In this document: piece by piece, positions 48,003 to 56,392 of the stretch
How the letters are laid out: the number at the start of each line of letters is the position of its first letter
Numbering within the stretch: the stretch's first letter is position 1
Assembly: GCF_004208635.1 (NCBI RefSeq)
Contig: NZ_CP035806.1
Coordinates: 1,488,001-1,552,000 of the forward strand
Reading direction: 5' to 3'
Source of the DNA: Leucobacter triazinivorans
GTDB taxonomy: Bacteria; Actinomycetota; Actinomycetes; Actinomycetales; Microbacteriaceae
Length of the DNA stretch: 64,000 nucleotides
Notes under the pieces: model-generated
Databases searched by the model: none
What the model was told of the DNA's origin: nothing
Seen by the model: the letters and a program-made list of their open reading frames with translations, nothing else
Position numbers and translations under genes: made by a program

Positions 48003-48884
48003 CTACGCCCCCTTCTTGGTCGAGGTGCGCCTCATGAGGAGGCCGATCAGCCCCATCGAGAGCACCATGAGCACGAGCAGCACCATCGACACGGCGGCTC
48101 CCATCGGCTGGTTGCGGAACTCCGTGTAGAGAGTGACAATCAGGTTTCCGACGAGCGGATCCTTGCCCCCGCCGAGCAGCACCGGAATGACGAAGACGCC
48201 CATCGTAGGAATGAACGTCAGCAGGGCCGCTCCCAGGATGCCCGGCCGGCTCAGCGGCAGGATCACCCGCCGGTGCACCCCCCACCACCCGCATCCGAGA
48301 TCGGTCGCGGCCTCCTTGAGCGAGGGATCGATCGACCGCATCGAGGCGTAGATCGGGAAGATCGCCGTCGGGAGGAAGGCGTAGAGCAGCCCGAGCACCA
48401 CCGCGACGTTGCTCGGGATCATGGAGAACCCGGACAGCCCGAATATTCCCAGTACCCCTGCGATCGGGCCCCCCGAACCGAGGATCGTGATCCACGCAAA
48501 GGTACGCACGAGGAAGTCGGTCCAGAACGGGATGATGACCAGAAGCAGGAGCAGCCCCTGTCGCCCCTCAGGGCGGGACACGATGTAGTACGAGGTGAGA
48601 TAGCCGACCACGATGCAGACGACCGTGTTCAGCAGTCCGAGGCCGAGCGAGAACAGCAGGGTCTTCGTATACACGGGGTCGATCAGCTTGGTGTAGTGCT
48701 CCAGCGTGAAGCCCCCGACGATCCCGCCGTAGTTGTCGGCGACCGCGAAACTGTTCCGAGCGACGATGAACAGCGGGAGGATGCCCAGCAGTACGACCGA
48801 GGCCACTCCCGGGATCAGCAGGAGCAGCGATCCGCGTTTCGGACGCTCCTTCCGACCGAGGTGAATCATGCGTGTCGATGTCAC
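48003..48884 (-). CDS. Polyamine-type ABC transporter permease (PotB-like)
   Basis: The 293-residue permease has a first helix LLLLIPGVASVVLLGILPLF, about six helices in all, and the EAA loop KEAATDLGCGWWGVHRRVIL. GTG 48884 is chosen because AAGGGAG lies four bases before it; a later ATG or a longer frame to 48920 are alternatives. It is the first gene of the minus-strand run that ends with the Lrp gene at 42063. A small hairpin (48931-48954) lies upstream, before the right direct repeat. Confidence 0.87.
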   Translation of the reverse strand: MTSTRMIHLGRKERPKRGSLLLLIPGVASVVLLGILPLFIVARNSFAVADNYGGIVGGFTLEHYTKLIDPVYTKTLLFSLGLGLLNTVVCIVVGYLTSYYIVSRPEGRQGLLLLLVIIPFWTDFLVRTFAWITILGSGGPIAGVLGIFGLSGFSMIPSNVAVVLGLLYAFLPTAIFPIYASMRSIDPSLKEAATDLGCGWWGVHRRVILPLSRPGILGAALLTFIPTMGVFVIPVLLGGGKDPLVGNLIVTLYTEFRNQPMGAAVSMVLLVLMVLSMGLIGLLMRRTSTKKGA

Positions 48885-49023
48885 GTTGCTCCCTTGCGCT
48901 CGCCGTCGGTCTGTGTGCATTCACTATCCTGAGCGCCGGGCGAGGGCGGCGCTCACGAATGCACCGCGGAATCCGTGGCAGACTCCGCGAATCTTCACGC
49001 AGTCCGCACGAGTGGTCGGACGG

Positions 49024-49065
49024 CCCGCGCGCGCTCAGCCGACGAGGCGCAGCGTCTCGCGCGCG
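49024..49065. repeat. 42-bp direct repeat, right copy (native ackA 3' end)
   Basis: It spans the stop and last codons of ackA plus 11 bp beyond. One mismatch separates it from 41457-41498. The two copies enclose 7.5 kb that carries both Lrp genes and the uptake/catabolic run. No integrase gene lies between them. Confidence 0.85.
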
Positions 49066-50216
49066 ATCTCGGCCTCTTCGTCCGTGGGCACGACGAGGAT
49101 CTCGACGGGAGAGCCCTCGGCGCCGATGCGCCGCGCACCGCGCTCGGGGGATGCATTGCGCTCGGGGTCGATACGGATTCCGAAGCCCTCGAGATCCGCG
49201 CACACCGCCGCGCGCAGCTCGGCCTGATGCTCGCCCACGCCCGCCGTGAAGATGAGCGCGTCGAGCCCGCCGAGCTCGACGAGGTAGGCGCCGAGATAGT
49301 GCCGGATCCGGTGGACGGCGACCTCGATGGCCAGCGCTGCCTGGGAGTCACCCGCATCGGCCGCCGCCCGCACATCGCGGAAGTCGTTGCTCCCGGTGAA
49401 GCCGAGCAGTCCGGATCGGCCGTTGAGCAGTCGATCGAGCCCGCCGACGTCGTATCCGCCGCGCAGCAGATGCAGGAGCGCGCCCGGATCGATGTCGCCG
49501 CTGCGCGTGCCCATCACCAGCCCCTCGAGGGGCGTGAGACCCATGGACGTGTCGACCGAGCGGCCGCGGTCGACCGCGCACGCCGATGCCCCGTTGCCGA
49601 GGTGCAGCACGATCTGCCGCAGGCTTTCGAGCGGGCGCCCGAGGAACTCGGCTGCCCGGCGCGACACCACCTGGTGGGAGATCCCGTGGAATCCGTACCT
49701 GCGCACGCCGTGCTCCGCGGCGACCTCGGGATCGATGGCGTAGGTATATGCGCTCGGCGGCATGGTCTGGTGGAATGCGGTGTCGAACACCGCCACGTGC
49801 GGCACCCGGGGGAAGAGCGCCCGCGCGGCGACGATCGCCTGATACTGACCGGGGTTGTGCAGCGGGGCGAGCGCGCCCAGCTCAAGGATGCGCTCGGCGA
49901 CGGCGTCGTCGATCAGGGTGGGGGCGACGAACTCCTCGCCGCCCTGCACTACTCGGTGGCCCACGGCCGTGATCCCGAGGCCTTCGATCGGTGCGCCCTG
50001 TCTCGCGAACGCGGCGACGAGTTCGTCGAACGCCGCGCCGTGGTCCGGAACGACGACGGCGCGCTCCTCCTCCCGCACGCCGCGATGCACGATCCGGCCC
50101 TCGGCCTCGCCGATGCGCTCGACGAGGCCGGCTGCAGAGCGCTCACCGCTCGTCGGATCGATCAGCTGATACTTGATCGATGATGATCCGGCGTTGATCA
50201 CCAGGATGTGGTTCAT
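49035..50216 (-). CDS. ackA: Acetate kinase
   Basis: AckA interconverts acetyl phosphate and acetate with ADP/ATP. The 393 residues start MNHILVINAGSSSIKYQLID and contain VFDTAFHQTMPP, RRYGFHGISHQ, LGNGASACAVDRGRSVDTSM and FTAGVGEH, all conserved. It lies downstream of pta on the same strand with a 153-bp gap that contains two repeat tracts. Its last codons form the right 42-bp direct repeat, so the gene end is intact while a copy of it sits near dnaX. Confidence 0.96.
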   Translation of the reverse strand: MNHILVINAGSSSIKYQLIDPTSGERSAAGLVERIGEAEGRIVHRGVREEERAVVVPDHGAAFDELVAAFARQGAPIEGLGITAVGHRVVQGGEEFVAPTLIDDAVAERILELGALAPLHNPGQYQAIVAARALFPRVPHVAVFDTAFHQTMPPSAYTYAIDPEVAAEHGVRRYGFHGISHQVVSRRAAEFLGRPLESLRQIVLHLGNGASACAVDRGRSVDTSMGLTPLEGLVMGTRSGDIDPGALLHLLRGGYDVGGLDRLLNGRSGLLGFTGSNDFRDVRAAADAGDSQAALAIEVAVHRIRHYLGAYLVELGGLDALIFTAGVGEHQAELRAAVCADLEGFGIRIDPERNASPERGARRIGAEGSPVEILVVPTDEEAEIARETLRLVG

Positions 50217-50226
50217 GCTGCTCCTC

Positions 50227-50268
50227 GGTTTCGATTTCGACTTCGCTCCGCTCCGCTCAATGGGCGAG
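50227..50268. repeat. Dispersed repeat GGTTTCGA...GCTCAAT, copy 2
   Basis: It resembles 20371-20410 in start, end and GCTC-rich centre but is shuffled inside. In both places it lies directly upstream of a minus-strand gene start (tmk, ackA). Confidence 0.4.
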
Positions 50269-50293
50269 TGGGCTCGACTCCGCGACGCATCAG

Positions 50294-50347
50294 CCCACCG
50301 CGCCCACCGCGCCCACCGCGCCCACCGCGCCCACCGCGCCCACCGCT
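50294..50347. repeat. Six tandem copies of a 9-bp unit between pta and ackA
   Basis: CCCACCGCG is repeated five times exactly, and a sixth copy ends in T. The tract lies in the pta-ackA gap and could vary in copy number. Confidence 0.75.
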
Positions 50348-50369
50348 CCCGGTGCGGCCAGCGCGCCGC

Positions 50370-52487
50370 TCACCCTGCGGAACGTGCCGCGCCCGCCTGG
50401 ACGGCGGTGATGGCGACGGTGTTCAGGATGTCATCGACCGTCGCGCCGCGAGAGAGGTCGTTCACGGGCTTCGCGAGTCCCTGCAGCACCGGCCCGACCG
50501 CCACCGCGCCGGCCGAGCGCTGCACCGCCTTGTAGGTGTTGTTGCCCGTATTCAAGTCGGGGAATATGAATACCGTCGCCCGCCCGGCCACCTCCGACCC
50601 GGGCAGTTTGGCCTGTCCCGCGACGGGATCGACTGCGGCGTCGTACTGGATCGGGCCCTCGACGGGCAGATCGGGGCGCGCGGCCCGTGCCAGGGCCGTC
50701 GCCTCGCGCACCTTGTCGACGTCGGCGCCCGATCCCGACTCGCCCGTCGAATAGGAGAGCATCGCGATCCTCGGATCGACCCCGAACTGGGCGGCGGTAT
50801 CCGCCGACGACACCGCGATGTCGGCGAGTTGCGCGGCCGACGGGTCCGGGTTGACGGCGCAGTCGCCGTAGACGAGCACACGATCGGCGAGCGCCATGAA
50901 GAACACGCTCGAGACCACCGAGACGCCCGGCCGGGTCTTGATGATCTCGAGACTCGGGCGGATCGTGTGTGCGGTCGTGTTCGCCGCGCCCGAGACCATG
51001 CCGTCCGCCAGATCGAAGTGCACCATCATCGTGCCGAAGTAGCTGCCGTCGGCCATGACGTCCCTGGACTGCTCCAGGGTCACCCCCCGGTGCGCGCGGA
51101 GTCTGGCGTACTCGGCGGCGAAGCGATCCCGCAGCGGAGAGGTCGCGGGATCGATGACCTCGGCCGCGTCGATCGCGAGGCCGAGCTCTCCGCCGCGCTT
51201 GCGCACGTCGGCCTCGTCGCCGAGGATCGTGAGGCGCACCGTGCCTCGGGAGAGGAGCGTGCTCGCGGCGCGGAGGATGCGGTCGTCGTTGCCCTCGGGC
51301 AGCACGATGTGCGCGTTCGCCTCCGCGGCCCGGGCGAAGAGCTCGTAGGCGAACATGACGGGTGTGCGCACCCCGCCGCGGTGCAGGCGCAGACGCTCGC
51401 GGAGCGTCGCCCCGTCGACGTGCTGCGCGAAGAGGGCGAGCGCGGTGTCGAATTTGGCGGGCGACTCCTCGGTCAAGAGCCCCCGGGCCCGGGAGATGCG
51501 ACGGGCGGTGTCGAAGGTCCCGAACGGTGTGCGCACGACCGGGATGCGGGAGTCGATGCCGTCGAGCAGGCGCACGACGGCGGCCGGCAGCTCGAACTCG
51601 CCATTGAGCACCACTGCTGCGATGGTCGGGAACGTCGGCGCCTCGTGCGCCATCGTCACCGCCAGCAGCGTCTCCGAACGATCCGCTGCGATCACCACCA
51701 CAGACCCCTCGAGCAGTCGCGGCAGCACGTGCTCCATCGACATGCCCGCGACGACCACATCGCGCACCTCGCGCGCCAGCAGATCGGCGTCTCCGCGGAC
51801 CAGGCGGCCCTCCACCGCGTCGATCACCCCGGAGACCGGCGGAGCGACCAGCAGCACCTCCTCGGGCACGGCCCACACCGGCGCGCCCGCCGGCAGTGCG
51901 GCGGATACGGCGTGCTCGATCTGCTGCAGACGCTCCGGATCCGACCGGTTCACGAGCGCGGCGAGGAGGGAGGCGTGCTCCGCATGCAGCTCCGCGACGC
52001 CGAGCTCGGCGAGCTGGGCGATCTCCACCGGGGTGCGCGCGGGCTGCTGCCCGAGGTGCTCCGCCTCCTCGTTGGAGCGGCCGCCGAGCACCAGCAGGAC
52101 GGGCGTGTCGAGGTTCGCGGCGATCCGCGCGTTGACGGCCAGCTCGGTGGGCGCTGCGACGTCGGTGAAGTCGGAACCCACCACGATCACGGCGTCGCAG
52201 TGCTGCTGCAGCGCCCGATACGCCGCGACGATTCGCGTCATGGCGGCTTCCGGGTCTGCGTGCGCGTCCTCGTAGGTGACGCCGACGCAGGCGTCGTAGG
52301 GCACATCGGCCGTCGCGCGGGTGCGGAGCATCTCGAGCACTCGATCGCGTTCGCCGGAGGAGCGGATCAGCGGACGGAAGACGCCCACACGCGGGGCATC
52401 GGCGAGCAGCGCGTCGAGCACGCCGAGTGCGACGGCGCTCTTCCCGGTGCGGCCCTCGGCCGAGGTCAGGTAGATGCTTGCTGCCAC
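50370..52487 (-). CDS. pta: Phosphate acetyltransferase (long, DRTGG-domain form)
   Basis: Pta converts acetyl-CoA and phosphate to acetyl phosphate, partner of AckA. The 705 residues comprise an N-terminal dethiobiotin-synthetase-like P-loop domain (IYLTSAEGRTGKSAVALGVL), a DRTGG regulatory domain (about 210-320) and the C-terminal catalytic PTA domain (from about 375; MVSGAANTTAHTIRP and TVFIFPDLNTGNNTYKAVQR). The start is GTG 52487; its GGAGG lies unusually close. It is separated from ackA by repeats only. Confidence 0.95.
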   Translation of the reverse strand: MAASIYLTSAEGRTGKSAVALGVLDALLADAPRVGVFRPLIRSSGERDRVLEMLRTRATADVPYDACVGVTYEDAHADPEAAMTRIVAAYRALQQHCDAVIVVGSDFTDVAAPTELAVNARIAANLDTPVLLVLGGRSNEEAEHLGQQPARTPVEIAQLAELGVAELHAEHASLLAALVNRSDPERLQQIEHAVSAALPAGAPVWAVPEEVLLVAPPVSGVIDAVEGRLVRGDADLLAREVRDVVVAGMSMEHVLPRLLEGSVVVIAADRSETLLAVTMAHEAPTFPTIAAVVLNGEFELPAAVVRLLDGIDSRIPVVRTPFGTFDTARRISRARGLLTEESPAKFDTALALFAQHVDGATLRERLRLHRGGVRTPVMFAYELFARAAEANAHIVLPEGNDDRILRAASTLLSRGTVRLTILGDEADVRKRGGELGLAIDAAEVIDPATSPLRDRFAAEYARLRAHRGVTLEQSRDVMADGSYFGTMMVHFDLADGMVSGAANTTAHTIRPSLEIIKTRPGVSVVSSVFFMALADRVLVYGDCAVNPDPSAAQLADIAVSSADTAAQFGVDPRIAMLSYSTGESGSGADVDKVREATALARAARPDLPVEGPIQYDAAVDPVAGQAKLPGSEVAGRATVFIFPDLNTGNNTYKAVQRSAGAVAVGPVLQGLAKPVNDLSRGATVDDILNTVAITAVQAGAARSAG

Positions 52488-52496
52488 GCCTCCAGC

Positions 52497-53972
52497 CTAT
52501 TGCCCGAGACCCAGCTCGGGCGAGGGGAGCCCGTACTCGTGCCGCAGCGCCGAGCGTGCGGCGTACCAGCCGGAGAGTCCGTGCACACCGGGGCCGGGCG
52601 GCGTCGACGAGGAGCCCAGGTAGATGCCTTCCGCGGGTGCGCGCCAGGGGTCCGCAGACAGGACGGGGCGCGCGAAGAGCTGGCGCATGGTGATCGCCCC
52701 CGCGCTGAAATCGCCGCCGTGATAGTTGCGGTTGTAGCCCGCGAGCTGAGCGGCCGTGGTCACGCGAATGCCCTGGATCCGATCGCGGAAGCCGGGCGCG
52801 AAGCGCTCGATCTGGCCGATCACCGCTGATGAGACGTCCCGGGTCGAACCGCTGGGCACGTGGGTATAGCTCCAGACCGCGTTGACTCCGGGAGGGTTGC
52901 GGCCGGGATCGAAGTCGGCGGTCTGCGCCAGCAGCACGTACGGACGCGCGGGGTGCCGGCCGCGCGCCACCTCCCGCTCAGCTGCCGCCGTCTCCGCCCG
53001 GCTGCCGCCGAGGTGCACGGTGGCGGCAGCGGCGACACGCGCGTCTCGCCACGGAATCGGCCCGTCGAGCACGAAGTCGACCTTCGCCGCGGCGGCGCCG
53101 TAGCGGAAGCGGCCGAGCGCACGCCGATATCGCGCCGGGAGCACCGACCCGGCGATGCGCACCAGCCCCCTCGCCGAGGTGTCGAAGATCTTCACCCCGT
53201 AGGCCCCGAGCTGGCGCACGTCGGTGATCGCGTGCGACGTCTCGATGCGGCCGCCGTGCGCCAGCAGGTCGGCGGCCAGCGCATCGCTGATGGCCCGGGA
53301 TCCGCCGATCGGTACCGCCCACCCGCTCGCGTGACCGAGCGCTCCGAGCACCGCCCCGACCGCAGCTGAAGCCGGGTTCGGCAGGCGGCCGACGCTGTGC
53401 GCGGCGACACCGGTGACCAGCGCCGGTGCGGCATCCTCCCGGAATCGCAGGCTCCCGAAGGAGGTGGCCTGCTCGAGGGTGCGCAGGCCGGTCACGAGCG
53501 CCGCGCGCGGATCGCGGGGAAGTCGCAGCATCCCACCGCCGAGCGCGGTGTCGAGGACGCCGTCGAGGCGGCGCAGCAGCGGCCGGTAGAAGCGCGCGTA
53601 GGCGGGTCCGTCTGCACCGAGCTCATCGCTCGTGCGCCCGAGGTCCCGGTAGGCGATCGCCGCGCGATCCGCCCCTCCCCCGTGAACGCCGTCGAGCGGA
53701 TTCGCGTAGGACGCCTCGGGGATCACGAACCCCGTGCGTCGCTCGAGTTCGAACGCCCGGAAGAAGCCCGTGGCGAGTGCCATGGGATGGATCGCCGAGC
53801 AGACGTCGTGCAGCACGCCGGGCTCCACTACCTCCGCTGTGCGGGTGCCCCCGCCGATGGTCTCAGCCGCCTCGAACACCGTCACCGGGACCCCGGCTCG
53901 GGCCAGCGTGACCGCAGCGGCGAGCCCGTTGGGGCCCGCTCCGATCACCGCGGCATCACGACAGGACGACAT
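52497..53972 (-). CDS. FAD-dependent oxidoreductase, phytoene desaturase-like (CrtI/PYROXD2 type)
   Basis: This 491-residue flavoprotein has the N-terminal motif AAVIGAGPNGLAAAVTLARAG followed by VFEAAETIGGGTRT, and a C-terminal YLGSSSTPPGPGVHGLSGW FAD-contact region. The middle matches NAD(P)/FAD-dependent oxidoreductases annotated as phytoene dehydrogenase-like. There are no carotenoid genes beside it, so the substrate is unknown. It stands ten bases upstream of pta on the same strand, which may mean co-transcription. Confidence 0.85.
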   Translation of the reverse strand: MSSCRDAAVIGAGPNGLAAAVTLARAGVPVTVFEAAETIGGGTRTAEVVEPGVLHDVCSAIHPMALATGFFRAFELERRTGFVIPEASYANPLDGVHGGGADRAAIAYRDLGRTSDELGADGPAYARFYRPLLRRLDGVLDTALGGGMLRLPRDPRAALVTGLRTLEQATSFGSLRFREDAAPALVTGVAAHSVGRLPNPASAAVGAVLGALGHASGWAVPIGGSRAISDALAADLLAHGGRIETSHAITDVRQLGAYGVKIFDTSARGLVRIAGSVLPARYRRALGRFRYGAAAAKVDFVLDGPIPWRDARVAAAATVHLGGSRAETAAAEREVARGRHPARPYVLLAQTADFDPGRNPPGVNAVWSYTHVPSGSTRDVSSAVIGQIERFAPGFRDRIQGIRVTTAAQLAGYNRNYHGGDFSAGAITMRQLFARPVLSADPWRAPAEGIYLGSSSTPPGPGVHGLSGWYAARSALRHEYGLPSPELGLGQ

Positions 53973-54129
53973 GTCCTCAGCCTAGGCGAGCCGTGCAGGC
54001 GGCGGGGGCGGGCGCGGTGCGGGGCGGGGCGGAAAGCATGACCCCGGCGTCGCAGAGCACGCGCGATTTCGGGCCAGTTCGGGCGAGTTCGCGCGACTTC
54101 GCCCGATTTCGGGGAAACCCGGAAAAAGT

Positions 54130-54221
54130 AAGACTCCCCACGCACCCGCCAGAGCCCGAGTACCCTTGCTGCATTTCTGCCCTGGGGGAGTTTCCCGAGA
54201 TAGCGCCACGTGGGGAGCTCG
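54130..54221 (-). ncRNA. ffs: Small signal recognition particle RNA (4.5S type)
   Basis: Read on the minus strand, the apical loop is CCAGGGCAGAAATGCAGCAAGGG in two halves (CCAGGGCAGAAATGC and AGCAAGGG), matching the conserved Ffh-binding hairpin, and CTCGGGCTCTGG follows. The ends CTCCCCACG (54217-54209) and CGTGGGGAG (54142-54134) pair to close the rod. A CTTTTT tract lies directly downstream (to about 54123) as terminator. Exact ends are estimated. SRP RNA guides Ffh to ribosomes for membrane insertion. Confidence 0.9.
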
Positions 54222-54325
54222 ACCAGTCTACCGGAAATCATCGCGGTGCTCGCACGCGCTCTCACACGCTCGCACCCCCGCCCGGTTCCGCGGCGGCGCG
54301 GGCACGGCGGCGCCCGCAGCCGCCG

Positions 54326-56392
54326 CTACTCCGCCGCGCCGACGACGTCGACGGAGCCCGTGGTCGCAGCGACCGGGCCCGCGGCCGTCGGGACCGACCC
54401 GGTGAGCAGTTCCTCGGCCCGTTCTTCGGCGTCCTCGCCCGCGAACTGTGCCTGATAGAGCGCGAAGTAGGCGCCCTTCCGCCGCAGCAGCTCGTCGTGA
54501 GCACCCTGCTCGACGATGCTGCCGTTCTCCATCATGAGGATGGTGTCGGCGTCGCGGATCGTGGAGAGCCGATGGGCGATCACGAACGACGTGCGATCTG
54601 CGCGCAGCGCCCGCATCGCCTGCTGCACGAGCACCTCGGTGCGCGTATCGACCGACGACGTGGCCTCGTCGAGGATCAGCAGCGACGGGTTCGCGATGAA
54701 CGCGCGCGCGATGGTCAGCAACTGTCGTTCGCCGGCGGAGAGCGACGACGCGTTCTCCGAGATCACCGTGTCGTAGCCGTCAGGCAGCTGGCGCACGAAG
54801 CGATCCACCATCGTCGCCCGCGCGGCTTCGACCACCTCTTCCTCGGTCGCGTCGAGACGGCCGTACCGGATGTTCTCGCGAATCGATCCCTCGAACAGCC
54901 ACGCGTCCTGCAGCACCATGCCCACGTGCCCGCGGAGTTCGGCCCGCGAGAGATCCGTGATGTCGGTTCCGTCGAGCAGGATCCGGCCCCCGTTCAGCTC
55001 GTAGAACCGCATGATGAGGTTGACCAGCGTGGTCTTGCCGGCGCCTGTCGGGCCCACGATCGCGATCGTGTGGCCGGGCCGGGCCTCCAGCGAGAGGTGC
55101 TCGATGAGCGGCTGATCCGGGAGGTATCTGAACGACACGTCCTCGAACTCCACGTGCCCCTCGGCGCGCTCGGGCAGCCGCGCCGAGGCGGTGTCGGGAT
55201 CCTGCTCCTCTGCGTCGATGAGCTCGAACGTGCGCTCTGCCGAGGCCACCCCCGACTGCAGCATGTTCGCCATTCCCGCCATCTCGCTGATGGGCTGCGA
55301 GAACTCGCGCGAGTACTGGATGAACGCGGTGACGTCGCCGAGCGTCATCTGCCCCGCAGTCACGCGCAGGGCACCGACCACGGCGATGAGCACGTAGCTG
55401 AGGTACTGCACGAACTGCATCGACGGCATGATGGTGCCGGAGAGTGCCTGAGCGCGGTAGGCGGCGTTGAAGAGCCCCTCGTTGCGGCGATCGAACTCCT
55501 CGATCATCTCGGCGTCGCGGTTGAAGATGCGCACGAGCTCGTGCCCGGTGAACGACTCCTCGATGTGCCCGTTGAGGTCTCCCGTGTGCTTCCACTGCGC
55601 CACGAAGAGCTTCTGGGCGCGGACGCCGACCACCCCGGCGATGATGGCCGACAGCGGCAGCGCGATGAGCGCGATGAGCGCGAGCTGCCACGAGACGATG
55701 AACATCATCGCGGCGATGCCGATCACGGTCAGCACCGACTGCACCAGCTGCGAGAACGCTTGCTGCAGCGCCTGCTGAATGTTGTCGACGTCGTTCGTGA
55801 CGCGCGAGAGCACGTCGCCTCGCTGGCGCCCGTCGAAGTAGCTGAGCGGCAGCCGATTGATCTTCGCCTCGATCTCCTCGCGCAGCCGATAGATGATGCG
55901 CATCACGAGGCGGTTGAGGAGGAAGCCCTGCAGCCACATGAGGAACGAGGCGACGAGATAGAGCGCCAGCACGGCGATGATCAACCGGCTGAGCAGGCCG
56001 AAGTCGATCCCCTGGCCGGGCACGACGTTCGTTCCCTCGAGCATGTCGGCGAACTGCACGTTGCCGTCGGCTCGGGCGCCCGCGATCACCTGCTCGAGCG
56101 GCACGCCCGCGGGCAGCTGTTTGCCGAGCACGCCGTTGAAGACGACGTCCATCGCCTGTCCGAGCACCTTGGGCGCGATGACGGTGAGCGCCACCGATCC
56201 GATCACGAGGAGCACGACGAACGAGAACAGCCACTTCTCCGGCGCGAGCAGCCCGATCAGGCGCTTGGCGGCAGGCCAGAAGTGCTTCGCCTTCTTCGTC
56301 GGCTGGTCTCCGAACCAATCGTCGGGGTCGGGCTGGTAGTCGTCGGGCAGCTCGAATTCTTCCGTCTGCGGATTCACCTGCTTCTCGGCCAT
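54326..56392 (-). CDS. ABC exporter subunit with intact ATPase site (multidrug/lipid type)
   Basis: This 688-residue half-transporter has a charged N-terminus (Asp/Pro/Gln-rich, about 40 residues), six membrane helices, and a nucleotide-binding domain with Walker A GPTGAGKTT, signature LSAGERQLLTIARA and Walker B LLILDEATSSVD with catalytic Glu. ATG 56392 has GGAGGT six bases upstream and overlaps the stop of the partner gene (TGATG). It pairs with the product of 56392-58128 as a heterodimer. The exported substrate is unknown. Confidence 0.92.
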   Translation of the reverse strand: MAEKQVNPQTEEFELPDDYQPDPDDWFGDQPTKKAKHFWPAAKRLIGLLAPEKWLFSFVVLLVIGSVALTVIAPKVLGQAMDVVFNGVLGKQLPAGVPLEQVIAGARADGNVQFADMLEGTNVVPGQGIDFGLLSRLIIAVLALYLVASFLMWLQGFLLNRLVMRIIYRLREEIEAKINRLPLSYFDGRQRGDVLSRVTNDVDNIQQALQQAFSQLVQSVLTVIGIAAMMFIVSWQLALIALIALPLSAIIAGVVGVRAQKLFVAQWKHTGDLNGHIEESFTGHELVRIFNRDAEMIEEFDRRNEGLFNAAYRAQALSGTIMPSMQFVQYLSYVLIAVVGALRVTAGQMTLGDVTAFIQYSREFSQPISEMAGMANMLQSGVASAERTFELIDAEEQDPDTASARLPERAEGHVEFEDVSFRYLPDQPLIEHLSLEARPGHTIAIVGPTGAGKTTLVNLIMRFYELNGGRILLDGTDITDLSRAELRGHVGMVLQDAWLFEGSIRENIRYGRLDATEEEVVEAARATMVDRFVRQLPDGYDTVISENASSLSAGERQLLTIARAFIANPSLLILDEATSSVDTRTEVLVQQAMRALRADRTSFVIAHRLSTIRDADTILMMENGSIVEQGAHDELLRRKGAYFALYQAQFAGEDAEERAEELLTGSVPTAAGPVAATTGSVDVVGAAE

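Noticed and set aside
41275..49034. Integrase, transposase or tRNA attachment site for the accessory segment
   Set aside because: None can be found; only the 42-bp direct repeats support insertion, so no mobile element type was assigned.
54040..54120. TTCGGGCGAG / TTCGCGCGAC repeats beside the SRP RNA considered as a second RNA gene
   Set aside because: Short imperfect repeats without a closing stem or promoter; probably 3' flank of the SRP RNA.
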